Origin: Candidatus Treponema merdequi
GTDB lineage: Bacteria; Spirochaetota; Spirochaetia; Treponematales; Treponemataceae
Direction of reading: 5' to 3'
NCBI GenBank assembly: GCA_018064525.1
Contig: JAGHVB010000071.1
Location: forward strand, 1-35,197
Length of the DNA: 35,197 nucleotides
Under the pieces are notes generated by a model. The model did not search any database, was not told the origin of the DNA, and saw only the letters and a list, made by a program, of their open reading frames with translations. Positions within the stretch are counted from its first letter, which is position 1. Each line of letters starts with the position of its first letter. Below, in pieces: positions 1 to 7,261 of the stretch. The position numbers and the translations under genes were made by a program.

Positions 1-332
1 TAACAGTTATTTTCTTTTGCATCCTCTGTTGCCATTTGAATTACTTTTTTACCAAGTCCCTGTTTGCGGTAATCTTTGTGAGTAACTACATTTTCAATAA
101 AACAAATCGGGCGTCCGTGATGAGTCATATTCGGCATTAAACAAGACCAACATGTAGCAACAACTTTATCCCCATCAACTGCAACAAAATATTTTATATT
201 TTTATCTTCACAGATTTTTTCCCAGATTTGTTTTGATTCTTCAAGTTCCATAGATTCATTTACAGGATCAAGCTGCTTGTATAAATCTATAAGTGATGGG
301 ATGTCGGTTTCGGTCAGTGTTCGGAATTCCAT
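1..332 (-). CDS. GNAT-family N-acetyltransferase, 3' end outside window
   Basis: The minus strand is open from an ATG at 332 to the window edge (110 codons, no stop seen). The product begins MEFRTLTETDIPSLIDLY and contains RKQGLGKK near residues 93-100, which matches the acetyl-CoA-binding R-x-x-G-x-G motif A of GNAT enzymes, preceded by the usual beta-strand segment IENVVTHKDY. GNAT proteins move an acetyl group from acetyl-CoA to an amine; the substrate here cannot be told. The C-terminal part of the fold lies beyond base 1. The gene is separated from gpmI by a terminator, so it is probably a separate transcription unit. Confidence 0.85.
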   Translation of the reverse strand, partial: MEFRTLTETDIPSLIDLYKQLDPVNESMELEESKQIWEKICEDKNIKYFVAVDGDKVVATCWSCLMPNMTHHGRPICFIENVVTHKDYRKQGLGKKVIQMATEDAKENNC

Positions 333-397
333 GTTTTTGCCTCTGGTCTGGTATAAATTACAAATCAAATATAACATCTAAGATTTTTTGAGTCTAT

Positions 398-430
398 AAA
401 AAAACGCCCGCTCTCAAACGAGAACGAGCG
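398..430 (-). terminator. Rho-independent terminator downstream of gpmI
   Basis: On the minus strand an 11-bp stem (arms 420-430 and 405-415, two G-U pairs, loop 416-419) is followed by a run of seven T (398-404). There is no T-run on the plus strand, so it serves the minus-strand gpmI transcript and insulates the acetyltransferase gene. Confidence 0.85.
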
Positions 431-478
431 CATTCACTATGGTTTAACCCGCGCGTAGCGTCGGTGTTGAAACTGATT

Positions 479-553
479 TATCTGGCAGCGCAAGCTGTCC
501 AGATATAGAATGATTTTAAACCGCAGACACAAAGTGGCTGTCGGTTTTCAAAA
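479..553. repeat. Two palindromes after gpmI
   Basis: The first inverted repeat has arms 479-489 and 494-505 with one bulged base and a GCAA-type loop. The second spans about 512-553 and pairs ATTTT and AACCG blocks with AAAAT and CGGTT. Neither has a T-run. They lie in the gpmI 3' untranslated region before its terminator and may protect the mRNA end; this role is inference. Confidence 0.5.
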
Positions 554-554
554 T

Positions 555-2210
555 CTATTTAAGATTAATCATACTCTTATCGTAATCTGTAGGAGGAACG
601 AATCCCATAAGCATCATCAAAGTTGATGGCCAAGAAGAGATTCCGAGTCCACTATTCAATTCCAATTCATATTCCCCTTTATATTCAGGGTCATAAATAA
701 TACCAGGAACTGGGTTCAATGAGTGAGATGTCTTTGGTTTTGGCTCTCCATTAGCATCTTTTGCTACTGTTCCGTCTTTCTTGTGTTCGTACATATCATC
801 AGAGTTTCCGTGGTCAGCTGTAAGACAGAGGATACCACCAGCCTTTTCAATAGCAGCCTTAAGACGACCAAGCTGAAGATCCATACCTTCCATAGAACAA
901 CATACAGCGTTGAATACACCAGTGTGTCCAACCATATCACCGTTAGGGTAGTTCAAACGGATGTGATCATATTTTCCAGATTCAATAGCTTCAATAACTT
1001 TGTCTGTGATTTCAGCACATTTCATCCATGGGCGCTGTTCGAATGGAACAACATCAGATGGAACTTCAACGTATGTTTCCAGGTTTTTGTCAAATTCACC
1101 AGGGCGGTTACCGTTGAAGAAGTATGTAACATGACCGTATTTCTGTGTTTCAGAAATTGCCATCAAATGTACACCGGTCTTTGTGAGGTATTCACCCATT
1201 GTGCGGTCAATGCTTGGAGGATTTACGAGGAACTGAGCTGGCTTGTGGTTGTCGCCGTCATATTCCATCATACCTGCGTATTCTACAGCCGGGCGGCGTA
1301 CGCGGTCGAAGTGTGGGAAGTTGTCTTCTTCGAATGCAGCTGTGATTTCGAGTGAGCGGTCACCACGGAAGTTGAAGAAGATTACAGAGTCGCCGTCAAC
1401 GATTGGTCCTACAGCTTTTCCATCTTTTGCAATTACAAATTCGTGCATGTCCTGATCGAGGAGTCCTGCATTTTCATTTCTGTATGTATTGATAGCTTCT
1501 GTTGCAGATGCAAACTGGCGTCCATCAGCCAAAACATGTGCGTGCCATCCGCGTTCTACCATTGACCAGTCAGCACCGTAGCGGTCCATTGTGATGTACA
1601 TGCGTCCGCCGCCAGAAGCGATCTGATAATCAACGTCAGAAAATTCTGCGAGGAATTTTTCAAGTGGTTCAAAATATTCAAGGGCAGATGTAGGTGGAAC
1701 GTCACGGCCGTCGAGGAGTGCGTGAACGCGAAGTGTCTTAACGCCTTCTTTATGTGCCTGTGTAATCATAGCCTTAAGGTGATCAATGTGTGAGTGAACG
1801 TTTCCGTCAGAAACAAGTCCCATCAAGTGGAATGTAGAATTTTTATCCTGAACGTTCTTAACAAGCTTTTTCCATGTAGTGCCTTCAAACATAGTTCCAG
1901 AAGAAATAGATTCCCCTACAAGCTTAGCACCCTGAGCAAATACACGACCACAACCAATAGCGTTGTGTCCTACTTCAGAGTTACCCATATCGTCGTCAGA
2001 AGGAAGACCAACAGCAGTTCCGTGAGCCTTGAGCTGTGTGTGTGGACAGTTAGCTGTGAACCAGTCCAAGTACTTCATTTTAGAAGCCTTTACAGCATCC
2101 CCTTCTTCATATTTACCATAACCAACACCGTCCATAATAACCAGAACAACTGGTCCACGGCGTCCTTTCCAATTTGGATTTTTTTCCAAAGCATGCATTG
2201 TGTCTGCCAT
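555..2210 (-). CDS. gpmI: 2,3-bisphosphoglycerate-independent phosphoglycerate mutase
   Basis: This cytosolic glycolytic/gluconeogenic enzyme (551 aa) interconverts 3- and 2-phosphoglycerate using two Mn ions and a phosphoserine. Visible signatures are the N-terminal metal site VVLVIMDGVG (D27), the catalytic serine in MGNSEVGH (S78), the GRDVPPTSA substrate segment, and the C-terminal metal motifs LTADHGNSDD and KTSHSLNPVPG. These place it in the alkaline-phosphatase superfamily, not the cofactor-dependent GpmA family. It is somewhat longer than the usual roughly 510 aa. The start has a strong AAGGAG site 8-9 bases upstream. It is a single-gene unit with its own promoter and terminator. Its promoter and first 45 codons are duplicated at 3534-3757. 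Confidence 0.97.
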   Translation of the reverse strand: MADTMHALEKNPNWKGRRGPVVLVIMDGVGYGKYEEGDAVKASKMKYLDWFTANCPHTQLKAHGTAVGLPSDDDMGNSEVGHNAIGCGRVFAQGAKLVGESISSGTMFEGTTWKKLVKNVQDKNSTFHLMGLVSDGNVHSHIDHLKAMITQAHKEGVKTLRVHALLDGRDVPPTSALEYFEPLEKFLAEFSDVDYQIASGGGRMYITMDRYGADWSMVERGWHAHVLADGRQFASATEAINTYRNENAGLLDQDMHEFVIAKDGKAVGPIVDGDSVIFFNFRGDRSLEITAAFEEDNFPHFDRVRRPAVEYAGMMEYDGDNHKPAQFLVNPPSIDRTMGEYLTKTGVHLMAISETQKYGHVTYFFNGNRPGEFDKNLETYVEVPSDVVPFEQRPWMKCAEITDKVIEAIESGKYDHIRLNYPNGDMVGHTGVFNAVCCSMEGMDLQLGRLKAAIEKAGGILCLTADHGNSDDMYEHKKDGTVAKDANGEPKPKTSHSLNPVPGIIYDPEYKGEYELELNSGLGISSWPSTLMMLMGFVPPTDYDKSMINLK

Positions 2211-2262
2211 TTATAAAACTCCTTTATATATACGCATTTCAAAATGTACAATTTCTACTATA

Positions 2263-2291
2263 AATATACAGAATTTTTTAAGGTTTTACAA
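2263..2291 (-). promoter_or_regulatory. Candidate gpmI promoter
   Basis: On the minus strand TTGTAA (2286-2291) is followed by 17 bases and TATATT (2263-2268). The duplicated copy near 3725-3752 has a 19-base spacer and TACATT, so the copy is probably weaker. Confidence 0.5.
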
Positions 2292-2306
2292 TTAAGCGAA
2301 TACAAG

Positions 2307-2333
2307 AAAAAAAGACCTGTCGATGACAGGTCT
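2307..2333 (-). terminator. Rho-independent terminator of lipoprotein gene
   Basis: A perfect 9-bp stem (2325-2333 with 2313-2321, three-base loop) is followed on the minus strand by seven T (2307-2313). It lies about 40 bases after the lipoprotein stop codon and just upstream of the gpmI promoter. Confidence 0.92.
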
Positions 2334-2371
2334 TATAGCTTAAATAGTTAAATGCGTGTCGCTACGCGCCA

Positions 2372-3364
2372 CTAGTTAAAAGCCCTAACACTACAAACAT
2401 AATTGGTATCGTTGCCCTTGCCGCTGTCGTCCATAAAGCCACCGTCGAAATCCAGCCCCCGGGCCTTACCATCGTTGGAAGGGTGCTGACAACACGACCA
2501 GTAAAAACTTGTGCTAAATTTACTTCCACCTGCTTTTTCAAGGCTTGCATTTACATCAGGTATGTTCTGGTAGATTGTGTTAAGTTCTGCCACTGTTGGT
2601 AAATACCAGCCATTTGCAAGTTCTCCTTTCAAGTCATTTTTTGTTCCATATTTTCTACAGTAATTAAATGCAGGATAGTTTTCTGCAACAGTTTCAATTG
2701 TTTCTTCTGTTGCTTTCTTCAAATCATCGCACTTCTCAACAAGTATGTCCCAGCTGTTACTGCCATTCATATAGCCTTTTGTTTTATCTCCCACTAAATC
2801 AGAAATATTTGTTATGTATCCTGACGCTTCTGTTGTACACCATGCAAGACCTCTTCTGTCATGGACAATTCCAACACCAAGGGCTGGCTTGCCATCTGCT
2901 GCGGCACGGACAATTACTGCGGCAACTGTATCACTTTCTGGACTTTTATCTTTAGACAAAATTGTTCCGTCTTTTAAGATAAAGTCTCCAACTAAACATT
3001 TGCTGTAATTAAGTTTAATTGTATAACTTGCACTTGAAACTTCACTGTCATTCATTCCGTCTTTTACGGCAATTGCTTTAATTGTTACGGCTTCTGTTAC
3101 ACTAATTGCACTTGTGTATTCTGTGCTTGCTGGTGTTGGGGCAGTTTCATCTATTGTGTAATAAATCTTTGCTCCTTCTGTTGCACAGCTGATTGTTACA
3201 CTTGTTCCGCTAGTTACTTCACCTGAATCTACGCTGAATGCTGGGGTTGCTACTTTTTGCTTTTCTGGTTCAGGTGACGAACCTGGATTTGAACAACCAG
3301 CTATTCCAAATGCAAGAACTGCCACCACTGCAAGCCCTGCGACTTTTTTCAAAATAGTTTTCAT
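2372..3364 (-). CDS. Lipoprotein with chitobiase-like and DUF1566 domains
   Basis: A predicted surface or periplasmic lipoprotein of 330 aa. The N-terminus has a signal peptide ending in lipobox GIAGC (Cys about residue 24). Residues about 38-116 (TPAFSVDSGEV ... YYTIDETAPT ... TIKAIAVKDG) match the chitobiase/beta-hexosaminidase C-terminal type Ig-like repeat common in Treponema. Residues about 150-330 match DUF1566 (Lcl C-terminal, C-type-lectin-like), with GWYLPTVAELNTIY, FYWSCCQ and the terminal SVRAFN. The segment coding for the last 45 residues is strikingly G+C rich and rich in NNC codons (see findings). AAAGGAG precedes the ATG. Function is unknown; ligand binding is inferred from the fold. 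Confidence 0.85.
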   Translation of the reverse strand: MKTILKKVAGLAVVAVLAFGIAGCSNPGSSPEPEKQKVATPAFSVDSGEVTSGTSVTISCATEGAKIYYTIDETAPTPASTEYTSAISVTEAVTIKAIAVKDGMNDSEVSSASYTIKLNYSKCLVGDFILKDGTILSKDKSPESDTVAAVIVRAAADGKPALGVGIVHDRRGLAWCTTEASGYITNISDLVGDKTKGYMNGSNSWDILVEKCDDLKKATEETIETVAENYPAFNYCRKYGTKNDLKGELANGWYLPTVAELNTIYQNIPDVNASLEKAGGSKFSTSFYWSCCQHPSNDGKARGLDFDGGFMDDSGKGNDTNYVCSVRAFN

Positions 3365-3409
3365 TTAAAACTCCTTTCACTTCGTGTGACTTAAAGACAA
3401 TAATATTTT

Positions 3410-3438
3410 ATTATAGTCAAAAAAGCAATTAAATTCCA
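3410..3438 (-). promoter_or_regulatory. Possible lipoprotein promoter
   Basis: On the minus strand a perfect TATAAT (3410-3415) sits 17 bases from a poor -35 (TGGAAT, 3433-3438). The -10 is convincing and the -35 is weak. Confidence 0.4.
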
Positions 3439-3451
3439 GTGCATCAAGGCA

Positions 3452-3491
3452 CGCTACACGCCACTAGTTAAAAGCACTGACAGTAAAAACA
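3452..3491 (-). pseudogene. Remnant of a second DUF1566 lipoprotein C-terminus
   Basis: The block matches 2360-2399 at about 33 of 40 positions, including the stop codon and about 14 bases beyond it. It would encode VFTVSAFN-stop against VCSVRAFN-stop in the intact gene. Nothing upstream continues the domain: it joins directly to an unrelated fragment at 3491. It is a scar of a lost or rearranged paralogue. Confidence 0.7.
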
Positions 3492-3535
3492 AAATCTGCA
3501 AAAGTCAGAAGGCCCGACACATTCATTCTGTAATC
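3491..3535 (-). repeat. 45-bp duplicate of an internal piece of the 8747-9151 gene
   Basis: Bases 3491-3535 match 8867-8911 at 44 of 45 positions in the same orientation. In the source gene this codes for about DYRMNVSGLLTFADFM. Here it is out of frame and sits between a lipoprotein tail and the gpmI 5' copy. Confidence 0.85.
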
Positions 3536-3757
3536 ATTTTAGAAGCCTTTACAGCGTCTCCTTCTTCATATTTACCATAACCAACACCGTCCATAATAAC
3601 CAAAACAACTGGTCCACGGCGTCCTTTCCAATTTGGATTTTTTTCCAAAGCATGCATTGTGTCTGCCATTTGCAAAACTCCTTTATATATACGCATTTCA
3701 AAATGTACAATTTATACAATAAATGTACAGAATTTTTTTTACGGTTTTACAATTAAG
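3523..3757 (-). pseudogene. Duplicated gpmI promoter and first 45 codons, truncated
   Basis: Bases 3534-3757 copy 2075-2296 (promoter region, ribosome-binding site, ATG and 45 codons) with a handful of substitutions and a 2-base insertion between -35 and -10. From the ATG at 3669 the frame runs through ...KASKM, then ITE and a stop at 3523-3525, using sequence from the 45-bp fragment. No catalytic serine is retained, so it cannot be an active mutase. It may still be transcribed and make a 48-residue peptide. The 410-base gap 3365-3776 holds this mosaic and no intact gene. Confidence 0.85.
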
Positions 3758-3776
3758 GAACGTGGGGAATAGTGAT

Positions 3777-4205
3777 TTACATTTCTTCTAAATATTCAAT
3801 AAATTCTCCAGGCGTATACACTTTTACATCTGCATTTTCAAAATCTTTTTTATTTCTGGTAATGATGCAGTCGGCTTTTTCTTCAACCGCGCATTCGTTT
3901 TGGAGACAGTCTTCAAAATCATTAAAATCACTTCGAATGAGGGCGGAACGGAGTTTTTGTTCATCTATTGAAGAAACACCAAAATAAGTAAAAAGTGATA
4001 ACAACAGATTTCTCCGCTGTTCATCAGTATAACCTTTTCTCAAAATATAAAAGATATTTGTAATTGAATGAGCCGCAATGATACCTTTTATTTTTCCAGA
4101 ATAACATAAATCAAAGACTTTCTTTGAATCATCTAGAAATTCTTCACGCTCACAAAGAACATCGATTAAAATATTAGTATCAATCAATAAGACCATATTT
4201 TTCAT
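3777..4205 (-). CDS. PIN-domain toxin (VapC-like ribonuclease)
   Basis: The 142-aa product is a single PIN domain, a Mg-dependent RNase fold. The N-terminal strand LLIDTNILID carries D9; acidic residues recur in SDFNDFEDCLQ (D99), ADCIITRNKKDF (D112, D121), matching the PIN acidic pocket. The gene overlaps the 3' end of the upstream XRE gene by 26 bases, a translationally coupled antitoxin-first layout. GGAGG lies 7 bases before the ATG at 4205; a second ATG three codons on (4196) is possible. The likely role is RNA-cleaving toxin held by the neighbour. The RNA target cannot be inferred. Confidence 0.85.
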   Translation of the reverse strand: MKNMVLLIDTNILIDVLCEREEFLDDSKKVFDLCYSGKIKGIIAAHSITNIFYILRKGYTDEQRRNLLLSLFTYFGVSSIDEQKLRSALIRSDFNDFEDCLQNECAVEEKADCIITRNKKDFENADVKVYTPGEFIEYLEEM

Positions 4206-4722
4206 CCAATGCCTCCATTAAAGCCTTTTTGTAGTATGGGTCATCATCATCAAATTTAAATGGTTTTACTTTTTCCCGAATTATTTTTTTAATATTTTCC
4301 CAAGCTTCTTTTTTACGAGCTATTACCTCTTCTTCATCTTCGACAATAATTTTAAACCGCTGACCTTTTGTAAACTTAAAATCAGAATCCATTACGCGGA
4401 CTGTATTTCCATCAAACCACGCATCATAAGTTTTGGTACCTGAAGCTGAATATTCAGGCGTTGCGTCTGTCACAAAATTTGGCCCGTCATATTTGACAGG
4501 ATAGAAAACATCACTTTTTCCTGGCTGCGGAAGTCTATTTTGGTGAATATAATCAGTTGAAACTTTATAAAGTGCCGCCATTTTTTCAATCATTTTTTCT
4601 GAAGGCGTAACACTTCCATTTTCATACTTAATGTAAGACTGGCGCGTAACTCCAAGTTTGCCCGCAGCTTCATCCTGAGTAAACGAATTAAGCTGGCGAA
4701 GGTATTTGATAATTTCTTTCAT
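4180..4722 (-). CDS. XRE-family HTH antitoxin/autoregulator
   Basis: The 180-aa product has an N-terminal Cro/CI helix-turn-helix (residues about 4-60: IIKYLRQLNSFTQDEAAGKLGVTRQSYIKYENG, then PSEKMIEKMAALYKVSTDYI). A middle segment rich in aromatic and acidic residues follows (about 70-125), then a charged helical tail (about 126-180) likely to bind the PIN partner. The pair with 3777-4205 forms a type II toxin-antitoxin module. No Shine-Dalgarno site precedes the ATG, and a -10 ends 6 bases before it, so the mRNA may be leaderless. A TTAC-N5-GTAA dyad over the -35 would suit self-repression. Partner specificity is inferred from overlap alone. Confidence 0.82.
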   Translation of the reverse strand: MKEIIKYLRQLNSFTQDEAAGKLGVTRQSYIKYENGSVTPSEKMIEKMAALYKVSTDYIHQNRLPQPGKSDVFYPVKYDGPNFVTDATPEYSASGTKTYDAWFDGNTVRVMDSDFKFTKGQRFKIIVEDEEEVIARKKEAWENIKKIIREKVKPFKFDDDDPYYKKALMEALDEKYGLID

Positions 4723-4728
4723 GCTTTT

Positions 4729-4757
4729 ATAATAATGCCAGAGTTACAAAATGTAAA
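4729..4757 (-). promoter_or_regulatory. Toxin-antitoxin promoter with overlapping dyad
   Basis: On the minus strand TTTACA (4752-4757), 17 bases and TATTAT (4729-4734) place the transcript start at or within a base of the ATG (4722). A small dyad TTAC-N5-GTAA overlaps the -35 and is a plausible operator. Confidence 0.6.
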
Positions 4758-4837
4758 GTTAAACATCATCGCCGAAATTCAATCATTCTATTCAAAATGT
4801 ACTGTCTTTAGAAATAAAATTTCAATTGATTGTTTTT

Positions 4838-5665
4838 TTATTCTATTACAATTCCCATTTTGTTACAGTTTGCCATAAAATATTCACCGACTTGTCTTTC
4901 TGATGCAAATTCCTTTAACTTTCTCTGACCAAACTCGTAACAGAGAACATTAATCCATCCTCTGTCGTAACCATAAAGTTCAACGTTTTCTCTGCCCAAG
5001 CTGTTAAAATAGTCCGGGTATGTATAAAAAGAAGGCTCATAAATCAAATATTCACCATTTAAAGTCACTGCAAAATAATCTTCTTCTATCATCGTTATAG
5101 AATAGTGAGTAGTTACTGTTTTTTCCCATTCTTCGCTGTCATCCCAGTATTTGTTTGTGACATCAATTGATTTATCTTTCATTGAAACAGAAAAAGTTCC
5201 GTTACCGCCAAAACTTGATTCAGGTTTATAAGAAGAACATTTTCCATCTGGATAGAAATCAGAAAAATTCCAATTTCCGTCATGCCATTGAAATCTGCAC
5301 AAATACAAAATCAAATCCTGGTCAGTCCATCCTTCAACAGAAAACGGCTTCAAATCAGAAGAAAGATAACCGCCAAAAACCCAGCCACTTTCTGTACGCG
5401 TATTTTCAATAGTTTTAACTGGAAGCAGAATGCGGATCCAGTTTGAAGAAATTCCATCTATCGTAACTTCCGGTCCTACTTCAAGTATCTGAACTTTCAT
5501 TCTGTCATAAACAACATCTATTTTTTTAGCATTTAAATTTGCCGCATCCCTTACACGAAGTCCAGATGACGCATCAACATAAGCATAATCTCCTCTCTCA
5601 AACTTCTGCCCAAAACAAACAGACGATGCCAGCATCAAAACAAAAATCCAAATTCTTTTTTTCAT
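4838..5665 (-). CDS. Secreted bacterial SH3-domain protein, copy 1
   Basis: The 275-aa product has a Sec signal peptide (MKKRIWIFVLMLASSVCFGQ) and a bacterial SH3 (SH3_3-type) domain at about residues 28-108: YVDASSGLRVRDAANLNAKK, then VQILEV and SGWVFGGYL. Such domains usually bind cell-wall or protein ligands; the target here is unknown. The C-terminal half (about 115-275) is unrecognised, with conserved WTDQDLILY and a Tyr/Trp-rich end. It is a close paralogue of 6344-7171 (same length, about 80% identical over the SH3 part, much less afterwards). AGAGGA precedes the ATG. Confidence 0.8.
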   Translation of the reverse strand: MKKRIWIFVLMLASSVCFGQKFERGDYAYVDASSGLRVRDAANLNAKKIDVVYDRMKVQILEVGPEVTIDGISSNWIRILLPVKTIENTRTESGWVFGGYLSSDLKPFSVEGWTDQDLILYLCRFQWHDGNWNFSDFYPDGKCSSYKPESSFGGNGTFSVSMKDKSIDVTNKYWDDSEEWEKTVTTHYSITMIEEDYFAVTLNGEYLIYEPSFYTYPDYFNSLGRENVELYGYDRGWINVLCYEFGQRKLKEFASERQVGEYFMANCNKMGIVIE

Positions 5666-5682
5666 AAATTCCTCTTTTTTAA

Positions 5683-5711
5683 ATTATACCCTTTCCCCCT
5701 TTTCAAAACAA
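5683..5711 (-). promoter_or_regulatory. Promoter of SH3 copy 1
   Basis: On the minus strand TTGTTT (5706-5711), 17 bases and a perfect TATAAT (5683-5688). The transcript would start about 12 bases before the AGAGGA ribosome-binding site. Confidence 0.65.
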
Positions 5712-5774
5712 CTTCCTCACACACAATGCAACCCCATTCCGAATTCCAATTTCAAAATTTCACCTAACTTCAAA

Positions 5775-5875
5775 TGACACAACATTTGCAGATACCGATT
5801 GCACTTCGTCTTATGTCTTTTACACTAAAAATTGATTACCGCTCATCAGAACCTCTTTCAGTTTTTGTCTGACTG
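5775..5875. repeat. 101-bp direct repeat, copy A
   Basis: Identical to 7333-7433 at 99 of 101 positions in the same orientation. In this copy an ATG just upstream opens a 32-codon frame (MTQHLQIPIALRLM ... LSVFV) ending inside the repeat, with no clear ribosome-binding site; copy B lacks the ATG. Its identity as gene remnant, regulatory element or mobile unit is not resolved. It lies upstream of SH3 copy 1, as copy B lies upstream of SH3 copy 2. Confidence 0.9.
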
Positions 5876-5903
5876 CTCAATCCAAATTATATGAATCTCA
5901 GAC

Positions 5904-6098
5904 TTAATTTTCCAATGAAATAACTTCTTCCCAATATCCGTGATACACTCTCATGTAATCTTCATCCCACGGAAGAATAATTCCCATCTTTATCATGTTA
6001 TTAAAAAATGTTTCGTTTAATTCATACTCTGATTCCAACTGCTTAATCATATTTGCACTCCATTCATAAAATATGGAATGGAACTTCCTGACATTCAA
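5904..6098 (-). CDS. Small hypothetical protein
   Basis: The frame codes for 64 aa. The first ATG (6098) has no ribosome-binding site. An ATG at 6050 follows GGAG by 8 bases and would give 48 aa (MIKQLESEYELNETFFNNM...). The sequence is acidic and aromatic near the end (WDEDYMRVYHGYWEEV). I recognise no family. It lies in a stretch of gene debris between two SH3 paralogues and overlaps the exonuclease remnant on the other strand by about 20 bases, so it may itself be a fragment. Confidence 0.35.
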   Translation of the reverse strand: MNVRKFHSIFYEWSANMIKQLESEYELNETFFNNMIKMGIILPWDEDYMRVYHGYWEEVISLEN

Positions 6099-6320
6099 TT
6101 TTTTGATTCATTAAAAATCGCAAAAAGAACCTGGCCTGATTTTGAAACTCATAGATTAACAGATCTTGGTAATCATTTTAATATCAAATACAATGCACAC
6201 AATGCGCTCGAAGATTCAAGAACATGTGGTCAGATTATAAAACTTGCAGCAGACGAAAAAAAAGCAGCCTCGATATCTCAGCTGCTTTCCAAATTAAATT
6301 TGCAAATGGAAAAATTGTAA
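6078..6320 (+). pseudogene. C-terminal remnant of a DnaQ-like (DEDDh) 3'-5' exonuclease
   Basis: The 80 codons from an ATG at 6078 match the last third of epsilon/RNase T-type exonucleases: IQFFDSLKIAKRTWPDF, the region before motif III, then the ExoIII motif HNALEDSRTCGQIIKLA (His and Asp catalytic pair), then a helical tail. The N-terminal part with the first two catalytic Asp/Glu motifs is absent, and the frame closes at a stop near 6030. There is no ribosome-binding site. It is therefore a broken gene, probably cut when the flanking SH3 segment was duplicated or inserted. Confidence 0.75.
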
Positions 6321-6343
6321 ATAATTTTTTTCGTTATTAAAAA

Positions 6344-7171
6344 TTACTCAACATCAATTCCCATCAACTTACAATTATTCTTAAGCGTTTCACTAAGTTC
6401 GCCTTGTTTTGCAAACTCACGTAATTTTTTCTGACCAAACTCATAGCACAAAACATAAATCCATTTATCATTATATTTAAGACTTGGAATTTTTTCGTAA
6501 ATTTTGAAATCATAAAAGAGCATATCATAGGAATAAAATGCCGGAATATAGGTAATATTTTCTTTTCCATTATTAAATACAATTTTATCTTCTTCGATAG
6601 AAATAATTTTATAATGATATTCCCTTTTATCAGACCACTCCCCGGAATCATCACCAAATTCAAATTTCATATCAACAGTTTTATTTATCATAGAAACTTT
6701 ATATGAACCACTTCCTCCGAAACCGGATTCCGGAAGTCCACAAGAACATTCCCGCGTTTGCTTAAAATTACAAAGATAACGTTCTCCACGCCACTCAAAT
6801 CTACCCATATATAAAATCAAATCCTGATCAGTCCATTCCGCAGTCGAAAACGGTTTCAATTTCTCAGTAAGATATCCGCCAAAAACCCAGCCACTAACTG
6901 TCCGTCTTTCTTTTATACTTTCAACCGGAAGCAAGATACGAATCCAGTTTGAAGAAATTCCATCTATCGTAACTTTTGGACCGACTTCTAAAATCTTAAC
7001 TTTCATCCTGTCATAAACAACGCCAATCTTTTTTGCATTCAAACTCGCGCCATCACGCACACGCAATCCTGACGACGCATCAACAAACGCATATCCGCCC
7101 GCACTAAAACTCTGCCCAAAACAAAAAACCGCAATCACAAACATCGCAGCAAACAAAAATCTTTTCTTCAT
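6344..7171 (-). CDS. Secreted bacterial SH3-domain protein, copy 2
   Basis: The 275-aa product has a signal peptide (MKKRFLFAAMFVIAVFCFGQ) and an SH3_3-type domain at about 28-108 (VDASSGLRVRDGASLNAKK ... SGWVFGGYL). The open frame extends to 7267, but AGAGGA lies just upstream of the ATG at 7171, the signal peptide starts there, and the resulting length equals its paralogue at 4838-5665. The C-terminal half keeps WTDQDLILY and the ending LCYEFGQKKLREFA but differs widely in the middle, with three close Cys (CNFKQTRECSCG) not in copy 1. It is likely exported. Function is unknown; divergence of the distal half suggests a different ligand (inference). Confidence 0.8.
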   Translation of the reverse strand: MKKRFLFAAMFVIAVFCFGQSFSAGGYAFVDASSGLRVRDGASLNAKKIGVVYDRMKVKILEVGPKVTIDGISSNWIRILLPVESIKERRTVSGWVFGGYLTEKLKPFSTAEWTDQDLILYMGRFEWRGERYLCNFKQTRECSCGLPESGFGGSGSYKVSMINKTVDMKFEFGDDSGEWSDKREYHYKIISIEEDKIVFNNGKENITYIPAFYSYDMLFYDFKIYEKIPSLKYNDKWIYVLCYEFGQKKLREFAKQGELSETLKNNCKLMGIDVE

Positions 7172-7261
7172 AAAATCCTCTGCAAAAAAATAATAACACA
7201 TTCTCGCCATAATTTCGACACAATCTTCGTCTACACTAAAACCATAAAACAAACAAAAACA

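Noticed and set aside
723-1355. 210-codon plus-strand open frame across gpmI
   Set aside because: Antisense to a clearly conserved enzyme; product is Cys/Phe/Val-rich with no family signs and no ribosome-binding site.
2362-2550. 62-codon minus-strand frame overlapping the lipoprotein end
   Set aside because: Overlaps the DUF1566 coding end in another frame; the DUF1566 reading has clear family motifs to its stop.
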